NCBI RefSeq assembly: GCF_040581485.1
Contig: NC_090130.1
Span: forward strand, 11,859,426-11,923,425
DNA from: Linepithema humile
Taxonomy: Eukaryota; Arthropoda; Insecta; Hymenoptera; Formicidae
Reading direction: 5' to 3'
Length of the DNA stretch: 64,000 nt
Numbering within the stretch: the stretch's first letter is position 1; every line of letters begins with the position of its first letter. Positions 11,378-21,267 of the stretch are shown in pieces. The position numbers and the translations under genes were made by a program. The notes under the pieces were generated by a model, which saw only the letters and a program-made list of their open reading frames with translations, was not told the origin of the DNA and did no database searches.

Positions 11378-11870
11378 TTCATACATTAATGTATACTTTT
11401 ATCATTTATAATTAAATTTCATTCTATTTAAAATCATAAAATGTATAAACTTTATTTTGTCAGTTTAATTATGTATTCTTAAGAAAAATTCCAAATAAAC
11501 GATTTTGTATTCCATTTCTCGTGTTTGTTTCCTTCCTCTTTTCGTATGTTCCTGCACTCGCCAATCCTTACAGCGCGCTCAATCCGCGGGGTGGCTCACC
11601 CCGTTCACGCGATATCGCTACCACCTTAACCAGCATGCCGAATATCAGACTAAAAGTCGTCCGATCATTCGTCGCTGCGTTCTTTTGTTCGCTATACCGG
11701 CGCACGCTCTATACCGTTTGCACCCTCTTAGTCGTCATCTCGTCGAATATCGGTCTAGCAGAATCCACCGTTTGACTCCGTCGTTCTTTTGTTCTCCCAT
11801 ACTTGCCCGCTCACAGGTCTCTTGGCCGTAGTTCTATCACCCCCGCCCGACACCTTGGCGATGTTTGTTT
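11378..11870. other. Right flank of the Polinton, nothing recognised after the polyA signal
   Basis: The first 120 bases are AT-rich 3' sequence with a polyA signal at 11494-11499. From about 11520 the base composition becomes balanced. Open frames here have no recognisable similarity. No terminal inverted repeat matching the left side could be found. Confidence 0.5.
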
Positions 11871-12094
11871 ACATTTCCCATACCTGCCAGAGAGTACGGG
11901 GTACCTCATGTAGACGCGGCCCCACCATAAATACGTCCCTTCCCTTCACGGACTAGAGGCGACTGTGTGACGTTGTTTGTTTTGATGCCCCATACCTGCC
12001 AGAGAGTCCGGGGTACCTCATGTAGACGCGGCCCCACCATAAATACGTCCCTTCCCTTCACGGACTAGAGGCGACTGTGTGACGTCGTTTGTTT
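11871..12094 (+). repeat. 112 bp tandem repeat, two copies plus part
   Basis: Two near-identical units share CCATACCTGCCAGAGAGT, then GTAGACGCGGCCCCACC and ATAAATACG (at 11927 and 12039, period 112). A third unit starts the same way and then changes into the next repeat family. The same CCCCATACCTGCC end reappears at 12573-12586, directly against the Gypsy remnant. Confidence 0.8.
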
Positions 12095-12141
12095 TGATGC
12101 CCCATACCTGCCAGGCCCCAAACCCGCCAGACCCCATAGCT

Positions 12142-12445
12142 ATAAATACGACCCTACGACTTACTTCATTAGATCTAGAGGTAGCCATGCAGACTAGGAC
12201 CAGGACTAGAAACCCGGCGATCCAGGTTCGAACCCGGTTTGGATTTTCTCAATTCGGAAAAAAATAAAAAATTTACGTCATCCCGCGCCTGCCATAAATA
12301 CGACCCTACGACTTATTTCATTAGATCTATAGGTGGCCCAACAGACTAGGACCAGGACTAGAAATCCAGCGATCCAGGTTCGAACCCCGTTTGGATTTTC
12401 TCAATTCGGAAAAATAAAAATTTCCGCCATCTTGTCAACATCCGC
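12142..12445 (+). repeat. 152 bp tandem repeat with tRNA-like B box
   Basis: Two units (ATAAATACG starts at 12142 and 12294) each contain a GGTTCGAACCC sequence near 12226 and 12379. That matches the B box of RNA polymerase III internal promoters. A loose A box candidate (TAGCCATGCAG, TGGCCCAACAG) lies about 45 bases upstream in each. No clover-leaf that I would call a tRNA gene is evident, so a tRNA-derived SINE or satellite is more likely. Confidence 0.6.
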
Positions 12446-12586
12446 CATCTTGTTTACCCGTAGCCACCATCTTTTTTTCCCATCCCGTCAGAGAGGAGTG
12501 GGGGAATGTTTTGGCGCCAGACCCACTGCGGGGGGCCTAGACGGGGTAGGTGGTGGGGGTTTGTTGTGACGCCCCATACCTGCCAA
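12446..12586. other. Repeat-derived junction left of the Gypsy remnant
   Basis: Contains a CCATCTTG-type repeated stretch and a G-rich run, ending in the same CCCCATACCTGCC that begins the 112 bp units. It appears to truncate the 5' part of the Gypsy element. Confidence 0.5.
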
Positions 12587-13797
12587 CATACTACTGATAT
12601 TACTGATGATTTGTTGAAAAGGGGCATTATACAACCTAGTATTTCACCTTACTGTTCGCGTATAGTTCTGGTAACTAAAAGAAATGGAGTCAAACGTATG
12701 TGCATTGATCTTCGTCCGCTTAATCAACGTATATATCCTCAAAAGTTTCCTTTTCCTTTGATAGATGATCAATTGGATCAACTCTATGGTAAAAAAGTAT
12801 TTACGAAACTTGACTTGCGAGATGGTTTTCATCAAATTAAAATTAATTCAGAAGATACAAAATATTTTAGTTTTGCAACACAGAGCTCAATACGAATATG
12901 TAAAAATGCCTTTCGGATATTCAGAGGCACCGGCTGAGTTTCAAAAGAGACTTTTGTTTATACTAAGAGATTTATTGAAGGATAGTAAAATTTTATTATA
13001 TATAGATGATATTCTTATACCCACGGTAATTATGGATGAAAATTTGCAAATTTTACGTGAGGTACTATTTTTATTAAAAAGTTATAAATTAGAATTAAAT
13101 TTAGCAAAATGCTTATTTTTGAAAAAAGAAATTGAATTTCTTGGTTATGTTGTATCGGAAAAAGGTATTAGCAATCGTCATGTACAAGCTATTTTGGATT
13201 ATCCCCAACCAAGTAATGTTAAACAGGTACAAGGATATTTAGGATTAACTAATTATTTTCGTAGATTTATTAAGGATTATGCACTTAAATCCCGACCATT
13301 AGTGTTATTGACAAGGAAAGATGTAAAATTTAATTTTGATAAGAATTGTATTGTGTCTTTTGAAAATCTTAAAAAAGAATTAACATCGGCACCAGTACTC
13401 CATATTTATAACCCATCGGCGAAAACGGAATTGCATACCGACGCTAGTTTACATGGTTTTGGGGCCATTCTTCTACAAAAACAGAAAAATAATTTATGGG
13501 CATCTATTGCTTATTTTAGCAAAGCTACCACTGAGGCCGAGAAAAAATCCCACAGTTACGAGCTCGAAACTCTAGCCATTGTCAAAGCTATTGAAAGATT
13601 CCATGTGTACTTGCAGGGAATCACTTTTCGCATTGTGACCGACTGTAATGCACTTGTACTCGCAATAAAGAAAATTAATATCAATCCAAAAATAGCCCGA
13701 TGGTCATTGGCTTTACAAAATTATCGGTTCGAATTGATACATCGAACAGCTGACCGAATGACTCATGTTGATTGTCTAAGTAGAAATGTCATGGTAG
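12587..13797 (+). pseudogene. Ty3/Gypsy pol fragment: reverse transcriptase and RNase H
   Basis: Encodes the RT fingers and palm (LLKRGIIQPSISPYCSRIVL, TKLDLRDGFHQI, YIDDILI near 12998) and an RNase H domain with LHTDASLHGFGAIL and a terminal HVDCLSR. gag, protease and the 5' LTR are absent; the element starts directly at RT after a repeat junction. The frame shifts near 12885, after FSFATQ. At 13798 the coding sequence is cut by a 3.7 kb insertion and resumes at 17505; the target duplication GTAG and frame agreement show both halves are one element. Confidence 0.85.
13794..13797 (+). repeat. Target duplication GTAG, left copy
   Basis: GTAG before the insertion and again at 17505-17508 after it. 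Removing the insertion and one copy keeps the Gypsy frame open. Confidence 0.6.
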
Positions 13798-14463
13798 TGT
13801 TACGTCCTGATCAAACTTCACGATTTTTTTCTTTTCATTAAATACCAGACCTAGTAAACACGGGACCAACAAAAAACTCTTAAAGAATATTATAACGCCA
13901 AAGCTGTTTTTCTCACGAGACACCAGGAGCTCGAACTTTCTCACAGAAAAAAATAGCAAGGGGGATAGATATTTGAAAATACCTTGGTCGGTCAGCGTGC
14001 TTATCGTCGTCAGAAAGATCATAAAAGTCAAAACTTGCGGTAACCGGAGTCTTTAGTCGACTCCAGATGTTTAAAGTAAGAAATAAAAACTGGCACCAGC
14101 TAGCCATATACTTGGATTCCGCTTACGGGAACCCTAGCTAGTAGATAGGGTTTTACCGAGTGACGATCGAGCAATGACCACAGTCGCACGCCTAGAAGGC
14201 ATGACACCTGATACGGTGCACGTGTTCAGTAGGTCTGGGAAACCGAGGTGCATTAATCGCACTCTCCACGCGACCCCAGGGCCACGCGACAGTCGTAAAC
14301 TGTCAAATTTATTAGATCAGTGACCCAAGGCCTTGCGAACTCATATACCGATTCTCAATTCTCCAATTCGAAAGCCGGGAATCGGGGCAAGCACCTCTAT
14401 AGACCACCCTTTATTCCGTCGTACGGTCTAAAGACTACGCCCACCTAGATCTTAAGACATTGA

Positions 14464-15960
14464 CAAGGGGTGGGCACGAACTGTAAAATACGAAATGGAA
14501 TGAGCCATAGTTCATTCGAAAGGGGAGATCGAGGGTATAAAAAATGTAAAAGGGTTTGGGTGCATGGGCCTTAATTTCGGAGAAATTTGCATGTGAAGTT
14601 AAACATTCAGTTGGCTGGGCGGTAAGTACTATGAATAGTTCCAACAAAGCATGAAGCGCCGTGGCTGCGCAGCCTAAGGCGCGCGCTTATAATTTTTCTC
14701 ATCTATGGCGAGGATAGTTCGAGACCTCGCTGTGCCAACTTTTTTTTTATACGACTATCTTTAGCAATGTAATAAATTTTTATTATTCTTTGCAGTAAAA
14801 TATTAATTATGCAATTTTTATATTTATATATAATATTTGTTTTATATTATGTAATAAAAAATAACACCAATTTTTATATATTTATTTATTCATTTTATTT
14901 TATTTATTATAAAATTCAGACATTGCCGTACAATGTTGTGCATGAAATTTTACGTAAAAACATTGGAAACACAAACAAATCTCACACCATGAACATTTTA
15001 TAAAAGAGTAGTTTGTTTTACATGAACATTTAATGTTATGTATGTTTGCAGGAAAACATAATTGATTAACATTATAAAAAATGTCGCGTTCACTTGCTAA
15101 CTTTGATGCGTACCAAGCATATTGTATCATATTTTTTAACTTTGGAGCACATAATAAGTAGTAAGTTAATGATTGAATTCTTATCGCATCATATCGAGAA
15201 ATCAATTCTATCTTTTCTCCATGAATAAGAATATCTGCACAGTTGCCTTTTCCATTGTTATAAATCAAAGAGAACGGTTGGAAGACTTCTACACTGATCG
15301 ATACTCAAGAGAATACTGGCCAGAAGAGCTCTACGTGACCCTAACGGTTTTTTAAAGTTGTGATCCGTGCACATGTGCCAAAGAGAACAGATACCTGCTC
15401 ACGAAACCAGAATATTCCTAACATATTTATTTTTATATTCTTACATTTCTGATATTTCCAATGTTTTTACGTAAATTTTCATGCACAACATTGTACGGCA
15501 ATGTCTGAATTTTATAATAAATAAAATAAAATAAATAAATAAATATATAAAAATTGGTGTTATTTTTTATTACATAATATAAAACAAATATTATATATAA
15601 ATATAAAGATTGCGTAATTAATATTTTACTGCAAAGAATAATAAAAATTTATTACATTGCTAAAGATAGTCGTATAAAAAAAAAGTTGGTACAGCGAGGT
15701 CTCGAACTGTCCTCGCTATAGATGAGAAAAATTATAGGCGCGCGCCTTAGGCTGCGCAGCCACGGCGCTTCATGCTTTGTTGGAACTATTCATAGTACTT
15801 ACCGCCCAGCCAACCGAATGTCTAACTTCACATGCAAATTTCTCCGAAACTAAGGCCCATGCACCCAAACCCTTTTACATTTTTTATACCCTCGATCTCC
15901 CCTTTCGAATGAACTATGGCTCATTCCATTTCGTATTTTACAGTTCGTGCCCACCCTTTG
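14464..15960. mobile_element. 1.5 kb foldback DNA transposon with about 500 bp inverted repeats
   Basis: 14464 to about 14970 is repeated in inverted orientation at about 15450-15960, with only scattered mismatches. The outer ends read CAAGGGGTGGGC and, on the other strand, CAAAGGGTGGGC. A possible 3 bp TGA duplication flanks it. Each arm carries the same 60-residue open frame, mirror-imaged, which is a by-product of the repeat. The core is only about 480 bp. It is nested in the composite insertion at 13798-17504. Confidence 0.8.
14900..15268 (-). CDS. Cysteine-rich ORF in the core of the foldback element
   Basis: A 122-codon frame running partly into the left arm. Its C-terminal half has closely spaced cysteines and histidines (KCSCK, KCSWCEICLCFQCF, then KFHAQHC), like a zinc-binding tail. 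A cysteine-rich C-terminus is known for piggyBac-type transposases, but I cannot confirm that family; the DDD catalytic domain is not present. It may be the last piece of a deleted transposase or an unrelated small protein. Confidence 0.35.
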   Translation of the reverse strand: MIYNNGKGNCADILIHGEKIELISRYDAIRIQSLTYYLLCAPKLKNMIQYAWYASKLASERDIFYNVNQLCFPANIHNIKCSCKTNYSFIKCSWCEICLCFQCFYVKFHAQHCTAMSEFYNK

Positions 15961-16242
15961 TGAGATGCACCCCACCTATACTAATTAACACCAACCGGGT
16001 TACGCCACCTCAAAAACCTACCCCCATCGCATATGGACCCGAAACGACGCTATTCCTTATTCGTTAAGGCCCCTTTCTTCCTACCCCTATTCCAAGTAAC
16101 TTAATTACCCAAACCTAACCCTATTAGCTAAATATGACGCCACCCTCCCCCACATTAAAAATCTTCTCACAAGACTAATTCCTATTCGATCCCCGCTTCA
16201 AAAATCTAAGATTTTCCAAATGGATCCACTCCAAGGAAAAGG

Positions 16243-16466
16243 TATAAAAACCCGTGTTCTGGTGGCTCCAAACGCAATTATACACAATTAGTCACTCAGT
16301 TCATCAAGCAGTTTTTGCCAAGTTCTTCAGACAGTTTTTCAAGTAGTTCGGGCCGCGAAATAAAAAAAAGTCGATACTTTGTCGTGACCAAGTGGTGCAT
16401 CTCAAGTAGAGGGTTTATCTGTGTGGGCACCCTGACGACACCATCCCGCAGCAGGGTGCCCACACG
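16243..16466 (+). promoter_or_regulatory. TATA promoter and GC-rich hairpin of a small transcription unit
   Basis: TATAAAA at 16243-16249 stands in a promoter-like context. About 180 bases downstream a perfect 14 bp inverted repeat, GTGTGGGCACCCTG (16421-16434) and its complement (16452-16465), encloses a 17-base loop. A GTAAGT donor-like site follows at 16570. Confidence 0.45.
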
Positions 16467-16684
16467 TTTACAAAAGGGTCCGACGCCTATACAACATCAT
16501 CCCTCAACGGGGCGCCTACTCAAAACCACCGAACATATTTAACCCGATCCGAAACTATCCTGTAACGAGTAAGTTAGTTCATTTGTTTTTATTTTTCCTC
16601 TCATTAGTATTCTTTTTATTCTTATTATGTGCTCCATCCCTATTTCGTTTAAAATTTTTTGTGTTATTTATTAGTGAGAACTGA

Positions 16685-17059
16685 ACATTCGCCGCGACCC
16701 AACAATCGTCGGAACCGTTCGGAACCGACCCACCTCCTGTATCACCATCGATTTCTCAGGAATCTCCTCAACAATCTCCTCAACCCTTTCTTGACCTTTC
16801 ATCACTTCCTACCCTCAGGTCCATCTCTCCGATCCTTGAAGAGCTCCTAGAGTACAGACCTCCTTCGCCTGTCCGTTTCCACCCTCCTCCAGTAGAGGCT
16901 CAACTGGAGAAACTCCCACATAACGATCCGGAGTTCGACAACATATCCGTCAACTACGAAGCCACCACCATCGAATACGTCGAGCCTCCTTCGCATCTTC
17001 CTCACCCTGTATTCACAGGGTTTGACTTCCTAAACCTAGTTCTCTCCCCTGAGGAATAA
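16685..17059 (+). CDS. Proline- and acid-rich ORF of unknown function
   Basis: An open frame of 124 codons after a TGA at 16682-16684, with no ATG, ending in TAA at 17057-17059. It is rich in Pro, Ser, Glu and Asp (SPSISQESPQQSPQP, LEELLEYRPPSPVRFHPPP). Codon-like regularity and composition suggest real coding sequence, perhaps the second exon of a spliced unit whose first exon ends at the GTAAGT near 16570; however a TTAG acceptor at about 16674 would read into the stop. An AATAAA polyA signal follows at about 17131. No family is recognised. Confidence 0.4.
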   Translation, partial: TFAATQQSSEPFGTDPPPVSPSISQESPQQSPQPFLDLSSLPTLRSISPILEELLEYRPPSPVRFHPPPVEAQLEKLPHNDPEFDNISVNYEATTIEYVEPPSHLPHPVFTGFDFLNLVLSPEE

Positions 17060-17066
17060 CCCCCCC

Positions 17067-17097
<31 letters not shown>

Positions 17098-17115
17098 GCG
17101 CACACACACACACTT
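17060..17115 (+). repeat. Compound CA/CG/CA microsatellite
   Basis: A C-run, then (CA)n, (CG)n and (CA)n again, starting directly after the stop of the proline-rich ORF. The alternating purine-pyrimidine CG core could adopt Z-DNA. Confidence 0.9.
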
Positions 17116-17504
17116 GTAAAGCATACACAAATAAAATTATAAGCACATGCGATTAAGAATTAAGTTTTTGTATTCTAATATTAAATTCAATCAAATTAAA
17201 ATATTGTCTTTAGTAAATTAAACTTTTGTTCTTTTTCATTTAACCACACCCTCCTCGTTCGTCACCCCCTCACACCTTCCCTCTCAAATTGCGCACAAAG
17301 GTTCCGTCCCGGGTAAAAGGGATTCAATTCCTTGACCCAAAAAGGGAACCACGAGCGGTTGATCTGTCGACGGAGTAAAAACGACTCTTCCAGTCGCTGA
17401 CCCGTCGCAAGTCCTAAACGTGCCGCTTGGCTCGTGCGGTCAGGCCCGTTTACGTTGATCGCCGGGCCCAACGAAAAAAATTCTACTTCTATCAGGACGT
17501 AACA

Positions 17505-19164
17505 GTAGTAAATGCGATCACTTTGGAAGATGAGCTGATGCATAAACAGCTTACAAATTCTAAACTTAAAGAACTTGCTGATATTGTTGAACTAAAAGGG
17601 AGTAAACATTTTTCTTTGATTAACGGGGTCTGCTTTTTCGCTTGTATAAAGATAAAACTTTATTTGTCATACCAGATCATATGGTCAATAATGTGATACG
17701 CATTCATCACGATGACATAGGTTATGTTGGTATTGGAAAAACAATTTTTGGAATTCTGACTCATTATTGCTTTCCTGTTTAAAATTAAGAGTTCGACAGT
17801 ATATTGAAAATTGTATTAAGTGTTTAACTTTTTCAGTTTCTGCAGGTAAAACGGAAGGAGAAATGCAATTAGTAAAAAGAGATCAGTCTCCTTTACAAAC
17901 ATTGCATTTAGATCACTATGGTCCTTTAGAATTAACAATAGATAAATATAAATATATATTAGTAATAGTTGATGCTTTCTCACGTTTTGTCTGGTTATTC
18001 CCTACCAAATCCACTGGCACATTAGAGGTAATAGAACATTTAAACTCGTTGTTTTATTTGTTTGGCTTCCCGAAAAGACTAATTAGTGACCGGGGCACTG
18101 CTTTTTCTTCACATGTTTTCGCTCAATTTGTAAAAGAGAATGAAATTAATCTTACAATGACCGCAGTAGCTTCACCTTGGGCAAATAATATTGTTGAAAG
18201 GGTAAATCGGTTTTTGAGATCAACATTAGCTAAAACTACGGATGACGTATTTAATTGGAAGAATGCATTAAGTAAAGTTCAATTCGTCATTAATAATACG
18301 CTTAATAAAGCTGTGGGGTCTACACCGAGCAAAATTCTTTTGGGATAAGAACAGAATTATAAATCAGATAAAGATCTACGTGATTTTCTCGACGTATTAT
18401 GTGGCATAGATCGCGATATCGATATAGAAAGATCTAATAATCAAGATACGGCGCGAACGGTTAATAAACAATTACAGGAGTATAACAAAAAGATATATGA
18501 TGAACACCATAAAAAGTGTACTGTAAGCTATCCTTACTAAGAAACGAAAGTCACTGCACGTAGCAAAACTAATATGTGTCAGGATGGGATCAACGGAATA
18601 AATAAATGTCCAGAGGCCCTTGAATGATGTTGATGCACTTTATTTTACACACCACGCTGTGCCTTGTCTTGGTTCCGGTCTAGAACTGCCTGGCTTCTCT
18701 TGCATACAGCTCTGTTCGACTTTTTCTATCGAGATTAGGAGTCGATATATATCGACCTAACTAAGTATCGAGATGTAGGTCGCCATTTATAAAATACGTT
18801 TGTGGACAACCTTAATCTAGTTTCTTATTCGTGATTGGCTTGCAGTACTAAGTACGCAGTGAATAATCTAGTTCTGATAAAATCTTTACATTTTAAACCA
18901 GGAACGAATAAAAAATTAGTTCCAAAATTCAAAGGTCCTTATCGGATAAAAGCGGTTTTAAATAAATATAGATATGTGGTTACAGACATTTCTGGATATA
19001 ACCTATCTTCCAAACCACTTAATACCATTCTATCCCCAGACAAATTAAAGCCTTGGATTTGCATAATAGATAAAAATAAGACAGACGCTAATATTGAGCC
19101 AGAAAATATAGAAAACGATTTGTCTAATATAGAATCCGATAATTTGTTAAATTTATATAGATAA
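17505..19164 (+). pseudogene. Ty3/Gypsy integrase region, frameshifted and split by a MITE
   Basis: Continuation of the Gypsy pol. A zinc-binding region spans about 17505-17830 in several frames (HHDDIGYVG near 17707; IENCIKCL near 17810). The catalytic core is open at 17836-18348, with LHLDHYGPLEL, a TSDRGTAF-like SDRGTAFSS and ANNIVERVNRFL giving the DDE residues. A TAA at 18346-18348 stops it; the C-terminal part continues and is interrupted at 18521-18845 by a MITE, then runs to 19164 with a KFKGPYRI segment typical of Gypsy integrase tails. Frameshifts lie near 17632 and 17780. The element is dead but recognisable. Confidence 0.85.
18521..18845. mobile_element. 325 bp MITE with TA target duplication (mariner-like)
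   Basis: Starts CTGTAAGCTATC and ends in the imperfect inverse (GATTGGCTTGCAG); the complementarity includes TAAGAAAC about 20 bases in. TA flanks both sides (18519-18520 and 18846-18847). Removing it with one TA leaves the Gypsy integrase tail in frame. No coding sequence. Although it begins GTAAG and ends GCAG like an intron, the terminal inverted repeats and TA duplication favour a Tc1/mariner-type MITE. Confidence 0.7.
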
Positions 19165-19315
19165 TATAATTTAGAATAAAAGTTTGTTATTGTCTAAAAT
19201 TAATTATGTTTTTAGATTACGATACAGTATTTTCTTATTATTAGAGTAATATTAATAGAGTAATAGAGTATTAATAGAATATTAATAGAGTAATTTCTTA
19301 AAAGAATTATTTTAG

Positions 19316-19940
19316 TGTGAACAGTTCGAGGACGAACTGCATGGTCAAAACGGCCGAATCTGTAAGAATCTCTTATGATAAAGTAGATAACGGCGGATCA
19401 ATTAGTTTCTATTTTGTGTATGAAGGCGCTAGCCTATGTCGTATATGCGCAAAGCGCTCCAGCGTCGCCGGGAGGGAACGGATTTTCAGAATGTTCGAGA
19501 AAGAACGAGAACGTTCTTTCGAAAAAGGATATATAAGAGGGCCCGAACAGGCAACGAGGCTTTTTGGCTCTGATCAGTAGAGAGATAAAATCAGTCAATT
19601 TTTACAAGTGAGTGTTTCAACGACGAGAGGGACTTCGTCAAAGAGACATCATTTTCCAACTGCAAAGAGGGACTTTTGCAGAATTTTTAATTAACGAGGA
19701 AAGAGGGACTTTTGCGAGTTAAGATTATTTACCAAGAAGGACTTTGGCTTATTTTCAAGTTTGGTTACGTGTCGCCGGAAAGCACGGTTAAGATAAGTGC
19801 ATTATTCAGACATTCATTTATCGCTTTATCACATTCTTTGTTTAATCTATTATTCGTTAATTATATTTTGTTAATAAATTACTGTTACGTTAAAACGTTC
19901 TATCTCTATCCTGACATAAACGGACCTTACATTTCTAACA
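19316..19940 (+). repeat. Ty3/Gypsy 3' LTR
   Basis: Begins TGTGAACAGTTCGAGG directly after an A-rich run and 150 bases after the pol stop. Its first 25 bases form a small hairpin (CAGTTCG facing CGAACTG). A TATATAAG box lies near 19530. The 3' boundary is uncertain; I place it at ACATTTCTAACA near 19940. With no 5' LTR left, neither an age nor a target duplication can be read. Confidence 0.6.
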
Positions 19941-19968
19941 CGGCTGCTATATTTTGGGATATATATAA

Positions 19969-19970
<2 letters not shown>

Positions 19971-20023
<53 letters not shown>
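19971..20023 (+). repeat. TA dinucleotide microsatellite
   Basis: About 25 uninterrupted TA units just outside the Gypsy LTR. Confidence 0.9.
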
Positions 20024-20024
<1 letters not shown>

Positions 20025-20150
20025 TCTTAAATTATAAATAAACAACGGAAACATACCTCAAGTAATATACTGATGCAGTTTTTAACACAAGAACACCGTA
20101 AATATTTCCACCGCTTTACTGTAAACACAAATAATGAATAACAATATACA

Positions 20151-20393
20151 CGGCAGACATTTTGTGTCATCTGTCAGTCGACAGCCATAGTCACATTTAT
20201 AAATGACTTACAAACTGTGCTACGAGAAGTGGAAATGCTGCATTGTGATTTGTTAGCTGTCATTATAAACAAGATTGGCTTACGGAAAACACCAATTGAA
20301 TATTTTTGAGGCGTAGCGCAGTTTGTAAGTCATTTATAAATATGACTCTATAGCTGTCGACTCTGATAGACAGATGACACAAAATGTTTGCAG
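20151..20393. mobile_element. About 240 bp MITE with 75 bp inverted repeats
   Basis: The left arm starts GCAGACATTTTGTGTCATCTG and returns in inverse at the right as CAGATGACACAAAATGTTTGC. Both arms then share TCGACAGC and CATTTATAAATGACTTACAAAC. No open frame. Flanking target duplication is not clear. Confidence 0.65.
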
Positions 20394-20497
20394 AACCAAA
20401 AAAAAGTAAGTAATTAGTATAATATAATATATAATTAAACTTAAAAAAAAAAAAAACCTGAAATGAAAAATAAGTAATTATATTTGTTTTGTTACAG

Positions 20498-20703
20498 CAC
20501 CACGATGGAATCGACGAAAAGGAGGCCGCGGTGGAGGTCGCGGTGGAAACCGAACCACCTCCACCTTTACTTTTAATATCAGGAGACGCGGTAGTGTCTC
20601 CGGCCAAGTTCAAAAAACGACACTACTAAGTCAGAAAAAGAGTCTCTGGCAAAGTTCAGAAAATGACACTACTAAGTCTCTTATCCTGCGCGCACGAAGT
20701 TGA
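20498..20703 (+). pseudogene. RGG-box exon fragment, + copy
   Basis: Follows a TTTTGTTACAG splice acceptor. The frame reads PRWNRRKGGRGGGRGGNR and then a serine/threonine-rich tail to a TGA at 20701. RGG boxes occur in RNA-binding proteins such as fibrillarin, GAR1 and hnRNPs. The same acceptor, intron end and RGG codons occur in inverted orientation near 27884-27990, so these are genomic rather than processed copies. The downstream part repeats a roughly 46 bp unit (AAGTTCA..ACACTACTAAGT). Confidence 0.45.
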
Positions 20704-20967
20704 CTTTTCGAGGGTTTGTAGCAACTAAAATATAAAAAATTTTATAAAAACACATAATACATCCTTAAAGGCGGCATCGCCACGACTAATTTGAGCCAAA
20801 AAAAATTAAAATTGGTTCAGCCGTTCCGAAGATACAAGCGGTCAAAAAGTGATGTTGGTAATGCAAAAATTAAGAAATGTTGTCTTCTTATTCTTCTCCT
20901 CTGTTCGCAGGGGCGGATGAAGAATTTACGGGACCCAGGGTATTATCATTATCATTAAAATTTACGG
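20704..20967. other. Intron-like spacer before the 60 bp repeat
   Basis: AT-rich, ending in a strong pyrimidine tract and acceptor (CTCCTCTGTTCGCAG at about 20895-20909). No gene seen. Confidence 0.4.
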
Positions 20968-21267
20968 GAATTTCTCGCACCAGGTGCCAAGAGTCGACGA
21001 TTTCGACTTCCCCGAGTTGCGCTACGGGAATTCCTCGCACCAGGTGTCAAGGGTCAACGAATTCGACTTTCACGAGTTGCGCTACAGGAATTTTTCGCAC
21101 CAGGTGCCAAGAGTCGACGAATTCGATTTTCGGGAGTTGCACTACGGGAATTCCTTGCACCAGGTCCCAAGGGTCGACGAATTCGAGTACTCCGAGTTGC
21201 GCTACGTGCATTTCTTGCATCAGGTGCCAAGGGTCAATGAATTCGATTTCCCCAAGTTGCACTACAA
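20968..21267 (+). repeat. 60 bp tandem repeat, five copies, protein-like
   Basis: Five units of exactly 60 bp start at 20968, 21028, 21088, 21148 and 21208. They contain CACCAGGTGCCAAGAGTCGACGA-like cores and differ by point changes without indels. In one frame each unit reads roughly RVDEFDFxELRYGNxxHQVP; another frame, in phase with the upstream splice acceptor, reads TGIPRTRCQGSTNS-like units. Exact codon-multiple spacing suggests coding history. No known repeat family is recognised. Confidence 0.8.

Larger units (their letters stand above)
13798..17504 (+). mobile_element. Composite 3.7 kb insertion with TG..CA inverted ends
   Basis: The left end TGTTACGTCCTGAT is the exact reverse complement of the right end ATCAGGACGTAACA, and a 4 bp GTAG duplication flanks the block. 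TG..CA ends with a short inverted repeat and a 4 bp duplication fit a solo LTR or a non-autonomous LTR element better than a cut-and-paste transposon. Without the foldback transposon nested at 14464-15960 the insertion is about 2.2 kb. It contains a TATA box, a short open frame and an AATAAA signal in that order on the + strand. I found no internal direct LTR copy, RT or integrase. Confidence 0.6.

Noticed and set aside
11505..11831. Two overlapping + strand frames after the Polinton ORF
   Set aside because: No recognisable protein features and no conserved start context; treated as chance.
12220..12240. A tRNA gene at the GGTTCGAACCC site
   Set aside because: The arms needed for a clover-leaf and an anticodon stem could not be found; a tRNA-derived repeat explains it better.
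15777..16067. A gene in the foldback arms (the same ~60-residue frame at 14435-14647 and 15777-16067)
   Set aside because: The two frames are mirror copies created by the inverted repeat and show no domain.
18521..18845. A true spliceosomal intron in the Gypsy pol gene
   Set aside because: Terminal inverted repeats and TA on both sides show an insertion, although intron-like splicing cannot be excluded.
20968..21267. A CRISPR array
   Set aside because: Units are contiguous with no unique spacers, and the DNA is eukaryotic.
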